A DNA stretch of 64,000 nt from Pyxidicoccus parkwaysis. Lineage in GTDB: Bacteria; Myxococcota; Myxococcia; Myxococcales; Myxococcaceae. The notes beneath the pieces are model-generated. The model was given only the letters and a program-made list of their open reading frames with translations, was not told where the DNA came from and searched no databases. The position numbers and the translations under genes are program-made. Shown here in pieces: positions 26,260 through 35,900 of this stretch (positions within the stretch are counted from its first letter, which is position 1; each line of letters starts with the position of its first letter). The stretch spans positions 2,346,001-2,410,000 of the forward strand of contig NZ_CP071090.1 of assembly GCF_017301735.1 (NCBI RefSeq), written 5' to 3'.

Positions 26260-26661
26260 ATGACTCCCATCCCCTACGTTCCGGAGCTGCACTTCGAGCA
26301 GATCAAGGGCTGGTTGCAGCTCTGGAACGAGTCGATGACACAGGACGCCCTGCCGCGCATCGGGTTCATCATTCCCGGTCGTGCGGCGGGGTTTCTGTAT
26401 CAGACGGACAGCTCGGTCGCGCTCATCGAGAACCTCGTCGCCGCACCGGGGATGACGCGCGAGGAGCGCTCCACGTACGTGGACGCCATCGTCGCCGCCA
26501 TCTGTGAGGAAGCGGCGAAGCGCGGCTTCAAGATCCTCCTCGGCTACACGCAGCTCGACGCGGTGGTGAAGCGCGCGGAGCGCTTCGGCTTCAAGTACAT
26601 CGGCAGCAACTTCCACCTGGTGGCCCTGCCGCTCGACGCGGCCGAGGGAACCGGGACTTGA
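26260..26661 (+). CDS. GNAT-like acetyltransferase fold protein
   Basis: A 133-residue protein with a GNAT-like order of strands: GFLYQTDSSVALIENLVAAPGM, then a helix (EERSTYVDAIVAAICEEAAKRGF), and a C-terminal AERFGFKYIGSNFHLVAL like the GNAT beta-5/beta-6 end. The canonical Q/RxxGxG/A acetyl-CoA loop is not evident, so activity is doubtful. Compact proteins of this type are also found in tailed phages. It ends in a TTGA overlap with the FAD oxidase gene and starts 11 nt after the glycine-rich gene, so the three may be cotranscribed. Confidence 0.6.
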   Translation: MTPIPYVPELHFEQIKGWLQLWNESMTQDALPRIGFIIPGRAAGFLYQTDSSVALIENLVAAPGMTREERSTYVDAIVAAICEEAAKRGFKILLGYTQLDAVVKRAERFGFKYIGSNFHLVALPLDAAEGTGT

Positions 26662-27767
26662 AGAGCGCCGAGCGGCCTCGCGCCGACCTCGTGATTCTCG
26701 GAGCCGGTGTCGTGGGCCTCTCGGCCGCGCGCCGGCTCGTCGCATCTGGAGCCTCTGTCACCGTGCTGGACGCCGTGGACCCGGGAGGCCGGGGCTCGCG
26801 TGCCGCCGCCGGTGTCGCCATTCCCTCGGTGCGGCTGTTCGACGACCTGGAGCTGCTCGCCTTCGCTCGCGCGGGCCGGGCCACGCTTCAGGCGGACCTC
26901 GCTTCGCTTCCGGGGGGCGACTCACTCCGGCGGGGGCAGGGCATCCTGCGCGTCATGCCGGACGCGAAGGCGCGCGACTTGCTCGTGGAGAAGGCGGCGA
27001 AGGACGCGGAGGGGCCCGGCATCTGGGTGGACTCCGCGCGGCTCGTGGAATTGGAGCCCGCGCTGGAGGGCACGCCGCTCTTCGGCGCCTTCGAGAGCAC
27101 GCACGGCCACATGGTGGACACGGACGGCTACGTCAACGCGCTCCGGGATGCCGCCCTGCGAGAGGGCGTGCGTATTCGGACGGGCACCTCGGCGCGCGCC
27201 ATCTCCGAGACGGCCCACGGCGTCGAGGTCTACCTCGAAGGCGAGACGCTGCGCGCGGACCGCCTCCTCGTCAGCGCGGGCCCGTGGTCCACGACGGTGG
27301 CGGGACTGCCTGCCCTGCCGCTGAAGCCGGTGCGTGGGCAGATGCTGGTGGTGCACCAGCCGGGCCTCCAGCTCACGCGCGTGGTCTCCGGTCCCTCGTA
27401 TCTCGCGCCGTGGCGAGAGGGGGAAATCGTCGTCGGCGCCACGGAGGAGGACGCGGGCTTCGTGGAGCAGGTGACGCCCGCGGGCCTGCTGCACCTGAGC
27501 GCCACGGTGGCGAAGCTGGCGCCGCGCCTGCGGGACGCGCGCTTCGTGCGCGCCTGGGCGGGGCTGCGCGCGGCGACGCCGGATGGCCGCCCGTACATCG
27601 GCCGCTACCCGGGGCTGCGGCACACGTACGTCGCCACGGGCCTGGGAGGGCAGGGCATCCTCACCGGCGCCTTCACCGGGGCCTCCATCGCGGAGCTGAT
27701 GGAGTCCGGCCGAAGTGACGCCGTGGCGGCGTTCGACCCGGCGAGAGTCAACGTTTCGAACCCTTGA
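26658..27767 (+). CDS. FAD-dependent glycine/D-amino-acid oxidase family protein
   Basis: A 369-residue protein starting at a TTG within TTGA (26658-26661). The N-terminal Rossmann motif GAGVVGLSAARRL (residues 16-28) binds FAD, followed by the acidic VLDA at the end of strand 2. The C-terminal DAO signature RAWAGLRAATPDGRPYIG and TGLGGQGILTG are present. The length matches ThiO and DadA-like enzymes, which oxidise amines or amino acids to imines with release of hydrogen peroxide. Substrate is not determined, and no thiamine genes are nearby. It is coupled to the GNAT-like gene. Confidence 0.85.
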   Translation: MKSAERPRADLVILGAGVVGLSAARRLVASGASVTVLDAVDPGGRGSRAAAGVAIPSVRLFDDLELLAFARAGRATLQADLASLPGGDSLRRGQGILRVMPDAKARDLLVEKAAKDAEGPGIWVDSARLVELEPALEGTPLFGAFESTHGHMVDTDGYVNALRDAALREGVRIRTGTSARAISETAHGVEVYLEGETLRADRLLVSAGPWSTTVAGLPALPLKPVRGQMLVVHQPGLQLTRVVSGPSYLAPWREGEIVVGATEEDAGFVEQVTPAGLLHLSATVAKLAPRLRDARFVRAWAGLRAATPDGRPYIGRYPGLRHTYVATGLGGQGILTGAFTGASIAELMESGRSDAVAAFDPARVNVSNP

Positions 27768-27854
27768 GCCCGGACGCATCGAGCAGGCCGTCGCGCCGGT
27801 GTAGATTGCACTCCGCGTCGGGCCGGCGGCGCGTCCACAAGAGAGGAGTTCGTC

Positions 27855-28382
27855 ATGAGTGACATACGAACGAGTCGCAACGCGGCGAAGTACCTGCGGC
27901 TGCCACTGCTCATGGGCCTGTTCACCCTGGGCAATCTCGGCTGTGGCGGCGAAGAGTGGGATACGACACCCGCGTGCCAGCACGACTGCTCCGTCGAGGG
28001 CACCTGGGACGTCCGCTACGCGTACCCGAGCGCGCTCCCGTCAGAGTGTCTCGAGGAGGGTGTGGTGTTGCCCACGGGGCCGCTGAAAATCACCCGCATC
28101 GAAGGGACGCTCCTCGCCACCATCGGAGACCTCGCCCTCGGGGGGCTCTACTTGGACAGAGACAAGTTCTCCTCCTTGTATGGCCTTCCCCTGAGTTTGT
28201 CTGGGAGCCAGAACGCGAACCCCGGGAGCCCCCGGTATCGCTTCTCGTACTCGGGGAGCTTATCGCTCCCGCCCGAGACCCCGGACACGCCGCTGACCTG
28301 GAAGGGCACGTTGCACGTGAGCCCGTTCGACGGCGCCGAGGGGCGCTGCAACACGGTGCTCGACTTCACCGCGTTCCGCTGA
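27855..28382 (+). CDS. Predicted lipoprotein of unknown function
   Basis: A 175-residue protein from the ATG at 27855, preceded by AGAGGAG. The hydrophobic segment LPLLMGLFTLGNLGC ends in a lipobox (LGC, Cys30), so the protein should be lipidated and exported. The mature part contains CQHDCSVEGTWDVRY and beta-strand-rich sequence with alternating hydrophobics (DLALGGLYLD; RFSYSGSLSL), consistent with a small lipocalin-like or beta-barrel domain. Four cysteines after the lipobox may form disulfides. It converges on the TPR gene with a 9-nt gap. No function can be assigned. Confidence 0.75.
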   Translation: MSDIRTSRNAAKYLRLPLLMGLFTLGNLGCGGEEWDTTPACQHDCSVEGTWDVRYAYPSALPSECLEEGVVLPTGPLKITRIEGTLLATIGDLALGGLYLDRDKFSSLYGLPLSLSGSQNANPGSPRYRFSYSGSLSLPPETPDTPLTWKGTLHVSPFDGAEGRCNTVLDFTAFR

Positions 28383-28391
28383 GCCGGCCCC

Positions 28392-30215
28392 TCAGTACAG
28401 ATTCACCGGGTCGAACGGGCGATTGAGCTTCGTCCGAGCGCGGGGAAGGGCGGCATGCACCGCCTTCGCATCCCCGCGCGTGAGCGCCTCCACGAGTGCG
28501 GCCGTCTCCCTGGGCCACGTGGTGCTGGCCTGGGCGCAGCGCAGGGCCTCTGCCCAGTCGGTGCGTCCGGCCGCCAGCGCGAGCCCCGCGAGGCTCTCCG
28601 CCGCCTTCAGCGGATCTCCCACGGCGCGCGCATGCTCCTCCGCGCGGGCGAACCACTCCACGGCGGTGGCCGGCTGCTGCTCGTCGAGGAACAGCCGCCC
28701 CAATTCCGCGGCGATGACCTGCCGGTGGAAGGAGTCTCCCAGCTCGTCCGCGTTGGCGTAGGCCTCGGTGAAGTGGGTGACGGCGGCATCGCGCTCGCCC
28801 GCGGCCAGCTCCAGTCCGGCCAGCCGGTAGCGGTGGTGCTTGGCGAAGTTGGCGCCCCAGCGCTCGCTGATCTTCTCGAAGCGTCGCCACGTGCCGATGG
28901 CGTCGGAGAACTGCCGCGCCGTCTCCTGCAGGTAGCTGGCGTTGGAGATGAGGTTGATCTTCAGGTGCGTGGCGCTGGCGTCGTGCAAGTCCCCCACGCA
29001 GCGCATGGCGAGCTTCTCCTCCACCACCGCCTTGTCCAGCTTGCGCTCCATGAACCAGGTGAGCGCGCACACGTTGCGCAGCCAGCCCTCCTGCAGCGCG
29101 CGGTCCGGCGCGGTGCTCCGCTCCAGCGCGGCCAGGCCCGCCTCCACCTCGGTGCGAGCGTTCGGCAGTTGCCCGAAGCGCTTGGTGAGGGTGAGCGCGC
29201 GGAACATGTGCAGCCGCGCCGTCAGCTCCGGAGGAATCCGGCACGCCAGCCCACGGCCGAACGCCTCCATGGCCGCGTCATGCGAGCCCGTGAAGACGTG
29301 CACCACGCCCATGGAGCGCGAGAAGAGGGCGCGCAATTCCTCCACGTCGCCCAGGCTGCTCCGGTCGATTTCGATGGCCGGCGTGGTGAAGCCCGTGTCC
29401 AGCGAGTCCCACGCGTCGGCGACGCGCCCGGGCAGCGCCGCGTCCGGGCCCTCGTCGAGCAGCGAGAGTCCCTGCTCCGCGGCCAGCAGCGCGCCCTCGT
29501 AGTTGGTGGTGAAGAAGCAGCTCCGGATGGCGAGGATGGCCGCGGCCACGCGCACCTCGCGCGCCTGCGTGCCGTCCACCGCGAGCTGGAGGTAGCGCCC
29601 CTCCAAGTCCACGGCGGGCTCCAATTCGCGCGTGGACACCAGTCCCGGGCCGGACGCACGCGGGGCCCGCATGCGGTCACACAGCGCATCCAGGTACGCC
29701 TGGCGGCGGGACTCGAAGATGGCGGCGCCATGCGGCCGGCGCACGCTCCAGCCGGTGAGCAGCAGCGTTCCGTCCAGTCCTTCGAGCCGGCTCCACTCGG
29801 CGGCGCGCATCACCGCGCGCAGACTGACGAGGTCGCACTCGCCCGCGCCGTGCAGCACCAGGGGGCGGCCGCTGGTGCGCAGCGTCTCGACGATGGCCTT
29901 CGCCGCCACGTTGAGCACCCAGAACATCTGCTCGGACTCGCGGTGGAGCCGGCGCTCGGAGGGCGTCAGGGCGAGGTCACTCAGGTCCGGCACGCCATTG
30001 ATGGAGCCCGGGAAGATGCGATTCCACTCCGACGGATGGGCCCGGGCGAGCGCGCCCACCACGTCCGGCGCGGCCTCTTCACAGGCCCGCAGCACCTTCC
30101 GCAGTCCACCGAAGGCCACGGGCAGCGCCACACCCGCGTCGACCTCCAGCGCCCGCGAGGGGAGGACAGCGGGAACGCCTTCCGCCACCGAGACAGCCAG
30201 CGCATGGGTCCTCAT
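28392..30215 (-). CDS. Cytoplasmic TPR-repeat protein
   Basis: A 607-residue protein from the ATG at 30215. The first 200 residues have an alpha/beta character (AKAIVETLRTSGRPLVLHGAGECDLVSLRAV). The rest is a TPR-like solenoid with repeats such as AIGTWRRFEKISERWG, AVTHFTEAYANADELGDSF and AVEWFARAEEHARAVGD. There is no signal peptide or membrane helix. It could be a scaffold or a sensor in a regulatory pathway; the architecture resembles the solenoid half of large myxobacterial ATPase-TPR regulators but without a P-loop. Its promoter region contains a degraded kinase fragment. Confidence 0.7.
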   Translation of the reverse strand: MRTHALAVSVAEGVPAVLPSRALEVDAGVALPVAFGGLRKVLRACEEAAPDVVGALARAHPSEWNRIFPGSINGVPDLSDLALTPSERRLHRESEQMFWVLNVAAKAIVETLRTSGRPLVLHGAGECDLVSLRAVMRAAEWSRLEGLDGTLLLTGWSVRRPHGAAIFESRRQAYLDALCDRMRAPRASGPGLVSTRELEPAVDLEGRYLQLAVDGTQAREVRVAAAILAIRSCFFTTNYEGALLAAEQGLSLLDEGPDAALPGRVADAWDSLDTGFTTPAIEIDRSSLGDVEELRALFSRSMGVVHVFTGSHDAAMEAFGRGLACRIPPELTARLHMFRALTLTKRFGQLPNARTEVEAGLAALERSTAPDRALQEGWLRNVCALTWFMERKLDKAVVEEKLAMRCVGDLHDASATHLKINLISNASYLQETARQFSDAIGTWRRFEKISERWGANFAKHHRYRLAGLELAAGERDAAVTHFTEAYANADELGDSFHRQVIAAELGRLFLDEQQPATAVEWFARAEEHARAVGDPLKAAESLAGLALAAGRTDWAEALRCAQASTTWPRETAALVEALTRGDAKAVHAALPRARTKLNRPFDPVNLY

Positions 30216-30602
30216 GGGCGGAGTGCGCCTCCGGCGGCGGCGAGGACGGCGGGAGCACACGGTGCGGACACGACGAGGGGACGGCTCACGGTCAGCTCCT
30301 CAGAGGGGAAGGGCATCCTCACATCCTCAGAGAAATCGAGCAATCCACCCTGCGACAGAAGTTTCATCTACCTGCACGGAGCGTCTGGTGAGACAGCTCG
30401 ACGCGGCGCAGCGCAGTCGAAGTAGGGGATGACCCAGGTCCCGTGCGGAATCGATGATGACATCCAGGGCCACCGCGCGACGGCCATTCCGTATCTCCCC
30501 CGTTGTTGGAGAGCGACAAGAAGGCGGTGTGCGGCTGGAGCAGGTGGTGACCAATCTGCTGTCCAACGCGCTCGAGTCAGCCGGTGGCTCACGCCTGAGC
30601 CT
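30216..30602. other. 387-nt gap between TPR and LysE genes
   Basis: The half nearest the TPR gene is its probable promoter region. The half nearest the LysE gene holds a degraded histidine-kinase fragment, described separately. I see no intact gene. Confidence 0.6.
30454..30590 (+). pseudogene. Histidine-kinase ATPase-domain fragment
   Basis: The plus-strand reading from 30523 gives GVRLEQVVTNLLSNALESAG, the N box of a sensor histidine kinase (RLEQVLTNLLSNAxK in intact proteins). No dimerisation domain precedes it and no G boxes follow; the open frame runs into unrelated sequence opposite the LysE gene. It is best read as the stump of a lost or rearranged kinase gene. Confidence 0.55.
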
Positions 30603-31262
30603 CTACCCCGTGACGAGCAGCCGAATCCCATACACGACCAGCACCAGCCCGAGCAGCGCGCGGATGAGCGGCTCCCGCCGTGCGTACAGCCGCCGCACGT
30701 GCCCGGTGGAAAGGCCCCAGGCCAGCGTCCCGTACCACGCGATGGCGATGCTCACGATGCTCGCGGCCGCTACCCCGCGCACCCACAGCGGGATGCCCGG
30801 CGACACGGCCGGAGCGAGGATGCTCAGGTAGAAGGGCAGCGTGTTCGGGTTGGACAAGCTCGCGAACAGCCCGCTGCGGAACGGCCGGTCCTCCTCGCCC
30901 GCCAGTGCCCGCTCCACGGGAGCCAGCTCCGGTCCTCCGGTTGGCGCCGCCCCCGAAGCCCGCGAGGCCAGCCGCGCCGAGCGCAGCCCCTTCAGGCCCA
31001 GGTAGAGCAGGTACAGCCCGCCCACGTAGCGCACCGCGCGTGTCGCTCCCGGGAGCTGCTGCAGGAGCACCGCGACGCCGCCCAGGATGAGACAGAGCCA
31101 CGCGGCATTTCCCAGCGCGATTCCCAGGATGGCCCGCGCCGCGTGCCGCCGCGTGGTGGACAACGCCAGACGCGTGACGATGAACGTGTTCGGCCCGGGA
31201 GTGATGACCGCGAGCAGGTACAGGCCGCAGATGGAAGCGAGCAGGGGACCAGGAGGAGTCAT
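30603..31262 (-). CDS. LysE/RhtB family amino-acid exporter
   Basis: A 219-residue membrane protein with about six hydrophobic segments. It starts with the family hallmark SICGLYLLAVITPGPNTFIV (the PGPN motif at residues 22-25), followed by GIALGNAAWL and GGLYLLYLGLKGLRSAR. The middle loop is longer and more charged than usual (about residues 95-125). Members export amino acids such as homoserine, threonine, lysine or their derivatives; substrate is not predictable. It is an isolated gene with a start at the ATG at 31262. Confidence 0.88.
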   Translation of the reverse strand: MTPPGPLLASICGLYLLAVITPGPNTFIVTRLALSTTRRHAARAILGIALGNAAWLCLILGGVAVLLQQLPGATRAVRYVGGLYLLYLGLKGLRSARLASRASGAAPTGGPELAPVERALAGEEDRPFRSGLFASLSNPNTLPFYLSILAPAVSPGIPLWVRGVAAASIVSIAIAWYGTLAWGLSTGHVRRLYARREPLIRALLGLVLVVYGIRLLVTG

Positions 31263-31320
31263 GGCGGCGGTCCCCGCCTACCACCGGCATCCACCGCGCG
31301 CAAACGGACCTGCCCGTTGC

Positions 31321-31626
31321 TCAGTCGTGCGTGCCGATGTGCTGGTCGCCGTGCGAGTCGCAGACCCAGTGGAAGGCACACGAGCAGGCCACGGCGCGGG
31401 CGCGCGTGCAGCAGCGGCCGCCGAAGTGCTCGGGCAGCGGCGCGGATTCGTCTTCCGGCTCGTCCGGCAGCATCCGCGGCGCCGCGCGGCCCGACTCCGC
31501 GGGCTCGCTGTCACAGCAGCCCCGCTGCATGCACAACGGGCACAGGGACAGCTCGCAATGGGCACACCAGTCGAAGATTTCTCCCCCGACGCCGATGCGC
31601 TCACATCCCCCACAACTGTCGAACAT
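31321..31626 (-). CDS. Small Cys-rich probable zinc-binding protein
   Basis: A 101-residue protein with ribosome-binding site GGAGG 6 nt before the ATG at 31626. It contains CGGC, CAHC, CPLC and CC pairs in the first 40 residues, then an acidic linker (PDEPEDESAPLPEH), then GRCCTRARAVACSCAFHWVC and a His-rich tail (DSHGDQHIGTHD). The pattern suggests two treble-clef or ribbon-like zinc sites. No homologue is recognised by eye, and no operon partner is evident. Confidence 0.6.
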   Translation of the reverse strand: MFDSCGGCERIGVGGEIFDWCAHCELSLCPLCMQRGCCDSEPAESGRAAPRMLPDEPEDESAPLPEHFGGRCCTRARAVACSCAFHWVCDSHGDQHIGTHD

Positions 31627-31880
31627 GGCCGACCTCCGGGCTCACGAGCGTCAAGGTAGAGAGGGGGTCTGACAGGGAGGCTCGGCCGGTGACGGGGCGG
31701 GCGCGTTCCGCCAGCCGTCATGCAAGCGTCAAAGTGGCCTGTGTCCGAGGGGAGATCCTTCCATCGGTGAACGCCCGACGGGCCCTCTGTGGGGAAGTGA
31801 ACCGGTTGCGACGGGTGCGCGGGGCCCGCATGGAAGATGCTGGAGGCCAGGCCGGTCAAAGCGGCGGAGGTACGGAGGCC

Positions 31881-32432
31881 ATGCGCAGGGAACGGCGGAT
31901 CATCGGCGTCTTCGGATCAGGCAAGGAGGACCACGCGAATCTCGTCATCCCGCTGGTCCGGTGGATCGCCGAAGCGGGGTTCGACCTGCTCACCGGAGCA
32001 GGCAGCGGAGTCATGCGCGTGGCGGCGGATGCCTTCGTCCAGGTGGAGGGCCGGCGCGGCATCTCCATCGGCATCGTCCCGGGCACCGTGGACGGCGGCG
32101 AGTACCGCCCCCGCTCCGGCTACCCCAACCCCGGCGTGGAGTTGGCCATCTACACGCACCTGCCCCTCAGCGGCGAGCAGGGCACGGACCTCCTCTCCCG
32201 CAACCACATCAACGTCCTCACCCCGCACGCCCTCGTCGCGCTGCCCGGAGGCCCCGGCACCGCCTCCGAGGCCAGCCTCGCCCTGCGCTACGGCAAGCCC
32301 GTCATCCTCTACGGCCCCACCGAGTCCTTCCGTCGCTTCCACTCGGACCTGGAACGCACGGATTCCCTGGAACGCGTGGCTGAGTTCATCCGGGACGCCG
32401 TTCGGGAGCCGGGACGCCTGTCCGCTCACTAG
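31881..32432 (+). CDS. LOG family / TIGR00730-like nucleotide-binding protein
   Basis: A 183-residue protein from the ATG at 31881 with GGAGG at 31866-31870. The Rossmann-type opening is IIGVFGSGKEDHANLV. The family's nucleotide-site motif PGGxGTxxE appears as LPGGPGTASEASLAL (near residue 125), with a following helix and KPVILYGP. LOG proteins release cytokinin-like bases from nucleotide monophosphates or act as nucleotide-5'-monophosphate phosphoribohydrolases; others of this fold are misnamed lysine decarboxylases. The second motif arginine is not certain. Stands alone. Confidence 0.8.
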   Translation: MRRERRIIGVFGSGKEDHANLVIPLVRWIAEAGFDLLTGAGSGVMRVAADAFVQVEGRRGISIGIVPGTVDGGEYRPRSGYPNPGVELAIYTHLPLSGEQGTDLLSRNHINVLTPHALVALPGGPGTASEASLALRYGKPVILYGPTESFRRFHSDLERTDSLERVAEFIRDAVREPGRLSAH

Positions 32433-32520
32433 AAGTTTCCGAAACGTCTAGAATGGGACGCAGGGGGTAACGGAAAGCCGCTCAAGAAACGAGCGGACAT
32501 GCCGTTTCTCGTGCGCCCAC

Positions 32521-32922
32521 ATGATCAGTGCCCAACATCCGCTCGCGAGCTGGTTCCTCGTCCTCTCCGTGGCGTTCTTCCTGCTCGTCTACGCACTGCC
32601 CCTGCTGCTGATGCCGCTGACGTGGGCGCGCTGGTTCGGGTGGAAGCCGCAGGAGGGGAACACGGACCTGACGGTGTACTTCGGGCGCTGCCTGGGCGCG
32701 GTGGCGCTGGCCATCATCGGCACGGTGGTGCGCTTCATCCCGGACCCGGCGAGCCAGCCGGCGCTGTTCGACCTCATCGGCCTGGTGTGCGTGGGCATGG
32801 TGGTGGTGCACGTCTGGGGCTTCTTGAGGAAGGCCCAGCCGCTGTCGGAGACGGTGGAGATTTTCTTCTACGCGGCGGTGGGCGTGGTGGCGGTGTGGAT
32901 CCGCTTCTGGATGCTGGCCTGA
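32521..32922 (+). CDS. Small four-helix membrane protein of unknown function
   Basis: A 133-residue protein with about four hydrophobic segments: WFLVLSVAFFLLVYALPLLLMPLTW, CLGAVALAIIGTVV, LIGLVCVGMVVVHVWGFL and EIFFYAAVGVVAVWIRFW. No conserved catalytic residues were noticed. It ends 10 nt before the adenylyl-cyclase-like gene, with which it is probably cotranscribed, so it could serve as a membrane partner for that soluble protein. Ribosome-binding site is not obvious. Confidence 0.7.
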   Translation: MISAQHPLASWFLVLSVAFFLLVYALPLLLMPLTWARWFGWKPQEGNTDLTVYFGRCLGAVALAIIGTVVRFIPDPASQPALFDLIGLVCVGMVVVHVWGFLRKAQPLSETVEIFFYAAVGVVAVWIRFWMLA

Positions 32923-32932
32923 GGACTCGCCC

Positions 32933-35900
32933 ATGCTTCCGGCGGACACGGACCCCATCCTCGCGTCGCTGGCGCCGTACATCCCCGGCGCGGTGCTCCG
33001 CAAATTGGAGCACACGGAGGCGCACGCGCTGCCCGCGGTGGAGCCGGTGCGCGGTGCCATCCTCCTGCTGGACATCGCCGGCTTCACGCCCATCGTCGTC
33101 AGCCTGAGCGGCGCGGGGCCGCGCGGCATCGACGCGCTCCAGCGGCTCCTCACGAGCTACTACACGGAGATGATCGACGTCGTGAAGGACCACGGCGGAG
33201 ACATCTACCAGTTCGCCGGAGACTCCATCCTCGCCTGCTTCGAGCCCGCGCCGGGCGAGGAGGACGCGGGCGTTGTGCAGCGCGCGGCCCGGTGCGCGCT
33301 GGGCGTGCAGCGGCGGCTGATGCGCTTCGCGCAGCTCGAATTGCTGGGCCAGCGCTTCAGCGTGTCCTCGCGCATCGGCATCGGCTTCGGTGAGTCGCAC
33401 CGCATCGTCCTCGGCGCCACGGGCATGTGGATGCACCCCGCGCTGGTGGGCCAGCCGCTGGAGCAGGCGGTGAAGGCGGAGAAGCGCGCCACCGTGGGCG
33501 AGGTGCTGCTCAGCGCCGAGGCGTGGGCCCTGCTGCCGGACGCCACGCGCCGGGGCGAGCCGCGCGACGGGGCCTTCCGCCTGGAGCCCTCCGCGCCGCT
33601 CCAGGCCCAGCCGCCGCCGTCCTTCACGCTGACGGGCCGCGATGACCTGGTGGGCCGGTGCGCGCTGCTGCTGCACCCGGTGCTCTTCACCAAAATCACC
33701 ACCGCGCACCAGGAGTTCCGCGGGGACTTCCGCGACGTCACCTGCTTCTTCCTGCGCTTCACCAACACCAGCAAGCCGGCGCAGCCGGAGGACTTCACCC
33801 GCGAGCTGAACGCCTTCTACGAGTACGTCCAGCGCGAGAGCGCGCACCACGGCGGCGTGCTCCTGATGACGGACTTCACGGACAAGGGCAACGTCCTCTA
33901 CGTCATCTTCGGCGCCCCCACCGCGCTGCAGAACAAGGAAGTGCTCGCGAGCCGGCTGGCCTGCAAAATCTTGCGTGAGCGGGAGAACTTCCCCTTCGTG
34001 GAGGAGCTGCAGATAGGCATCGCCACGGGGCATGCGTACTTCGGCGACATGGGCTCGCCGTGGCGCAAGGGCTACTCGGCGCTGGGCGAGGTGGTGAACA
34101 TGGCCGCCCGGCTGATGACGCACGGGCGGGGCACGGGCATCCACATCGACGCGAACACGGAGCGCAAGCTGCAGCAGAACGGCTTCGCCACCGATTTCGT
34201 GGAGAACGCGAAGCTCAAGGGCGTGGCGCGCGCGGTGCCGGTGTACCGGCTCCAGGCGGAGGTGCGCCGCAGCCTGTTCATCAAGGGCAAGGGCGACATC
34301 GTCGGCCGGCTCAACGAGCTGAAGGCGCTGCGCGAGGCCGTGGAGGAGTCCATCGCCGGCAGCGGCCGCGTCTGCGTGGTGTCCGGCGAGGCGGGCATCG
34401 GCAAGTCGCGCCTGGGCGCGAAGGTGGTGGAGGAGGCCGAGGAGCGCGGCGCGCGCAGCCTCTACGGCATCTGCTACTCGTACGAGATGTTCACCCCCTT
34501 CTTCCCGTGGAAGGAGGTGCTCGTCCAAATCTTCGGCCTGCATGACGGCGATGACTTGGAGACGCAGCTCAGCCAGCTGCACCTGGGCTTCGAGGGCCTG
34601 GAGGACACGGGCCCTGAGTGGATACCGGTGCTCGCGGGCATCCTCGGCCTGCCGGTGGAGGAGGGGCCCGTCACGCGCGAGCTGGACGCGCGGCGGAAGA
34701 ACCAGAAGCTCTTTCAAATCATCCTCCAGCTGCTGGAGAAGCTGGCGCGGCAGCAGCCGGTGTTGCTGTTCTTCGAGGACCTGCACTGGGCGGACAACAT
34801 CTCCGTCGACCTCATCGAGTACATCGCCGCGCGCCTGTCCTCGCTGCGCGTGACGCTGCTGGTGACGATGCGGCCGGGAGAGCAGCTCAAGAACCTCAAG
34901 GGGCTGCCCGGGCTGCACCGGCTGGACTTGTCCAACCTGGACGACGAGGACACGCGGGCGCTCTTGCGGCTGCACCTGCGCATGGAGCCGCCGGACACGG
35001 CGCTGGAGGACCTGCTGCTGGCGAAGGTGCAGGGCAACCCGTTCTTCACCGAGTCCATCGTCCAGGGCCTCGTGGAGGGCGGCTACCTGGGGCCGGTGTC
35101 GCCGGGCTCGGAGCGGATGGAGCGCAAGCGCGGCCTCCAGGCGCTGGAGCTGCCGGACAGCATCCAGGACGTGGTGCTGACGCGCATCGACCTGCTCAGC
35201 GAGACGGAGAAGCTGGTGGTGAAGGTGGCCTCGGTGATTGGCCGCATCTTCACGCTGGAGGCGGTGGCGGAGCTGGCGCCGGGCTCGATTCCGCGGCGGA
35301 CCATCCGCGAGGCCATCGACACGCTGACCAAGCTGGGGCTCATCCTGCTGGAGGTGGAGGAGCCCTTCACCTGCATCTTCAAGCACATCGTCATCCGCGA
35401 CGTGGCGTACAACACGCTGCTGGTGTCGGCGCGCGAGGACCTGCACCGGCGCATGGCGCGCTTCATCGAGGCGCGGGCGGGGGACAACCCCGTGAAGTCG
35501 GCGGGTATTCTCGCGTACCACTCGCTCGCCGGTAACGACGAGGTGAAGGGGCTGGAGTACACGCTGATGGCGGCGCGCAGCGCGCGCGAGCAGTACGCCA
35601 ACGACGACGCCATCCACCACTACAACCGCGCCATGGAGGTGCTCGGCGGCACGACGGCGCTGGAGCCGGACGAAGTCCTCCTGAAGACGCGCAAGGTGAT
35701 GCAGGAGCTCGCGGAGACGCTGCTGCAGGCGGGCAACTACGCGGGCGCCATCCACATGTTCGAGCAGTGCCTGGCGGACGAGGACATCGAGGCGCGCAAG
35801 GCGGAAATCCACCTGGGCCTCGGCCGCGCGTACCAGGAGAAGGGCGAGTCGAAGCGGGCCATCCAGGAGCTGGAGACGGCGCTGGTGCTGATGGGCCGCA

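Noticed and set aside
25842..26661. Prophage remnant
   Set aside because: The glycine-rich and GNAT-like genes have phage-like flavour, but no capsid, portal, terminase or tail genes are nearby, so a prophage call is not supported.
30429..31880. N-terminal extension of the LOG gene frame
   Set aside because: The extra part runs antisense to LysE and the Cys-rich gene and has no domain; the ATG at 31881 with GGAGG is the credible start.
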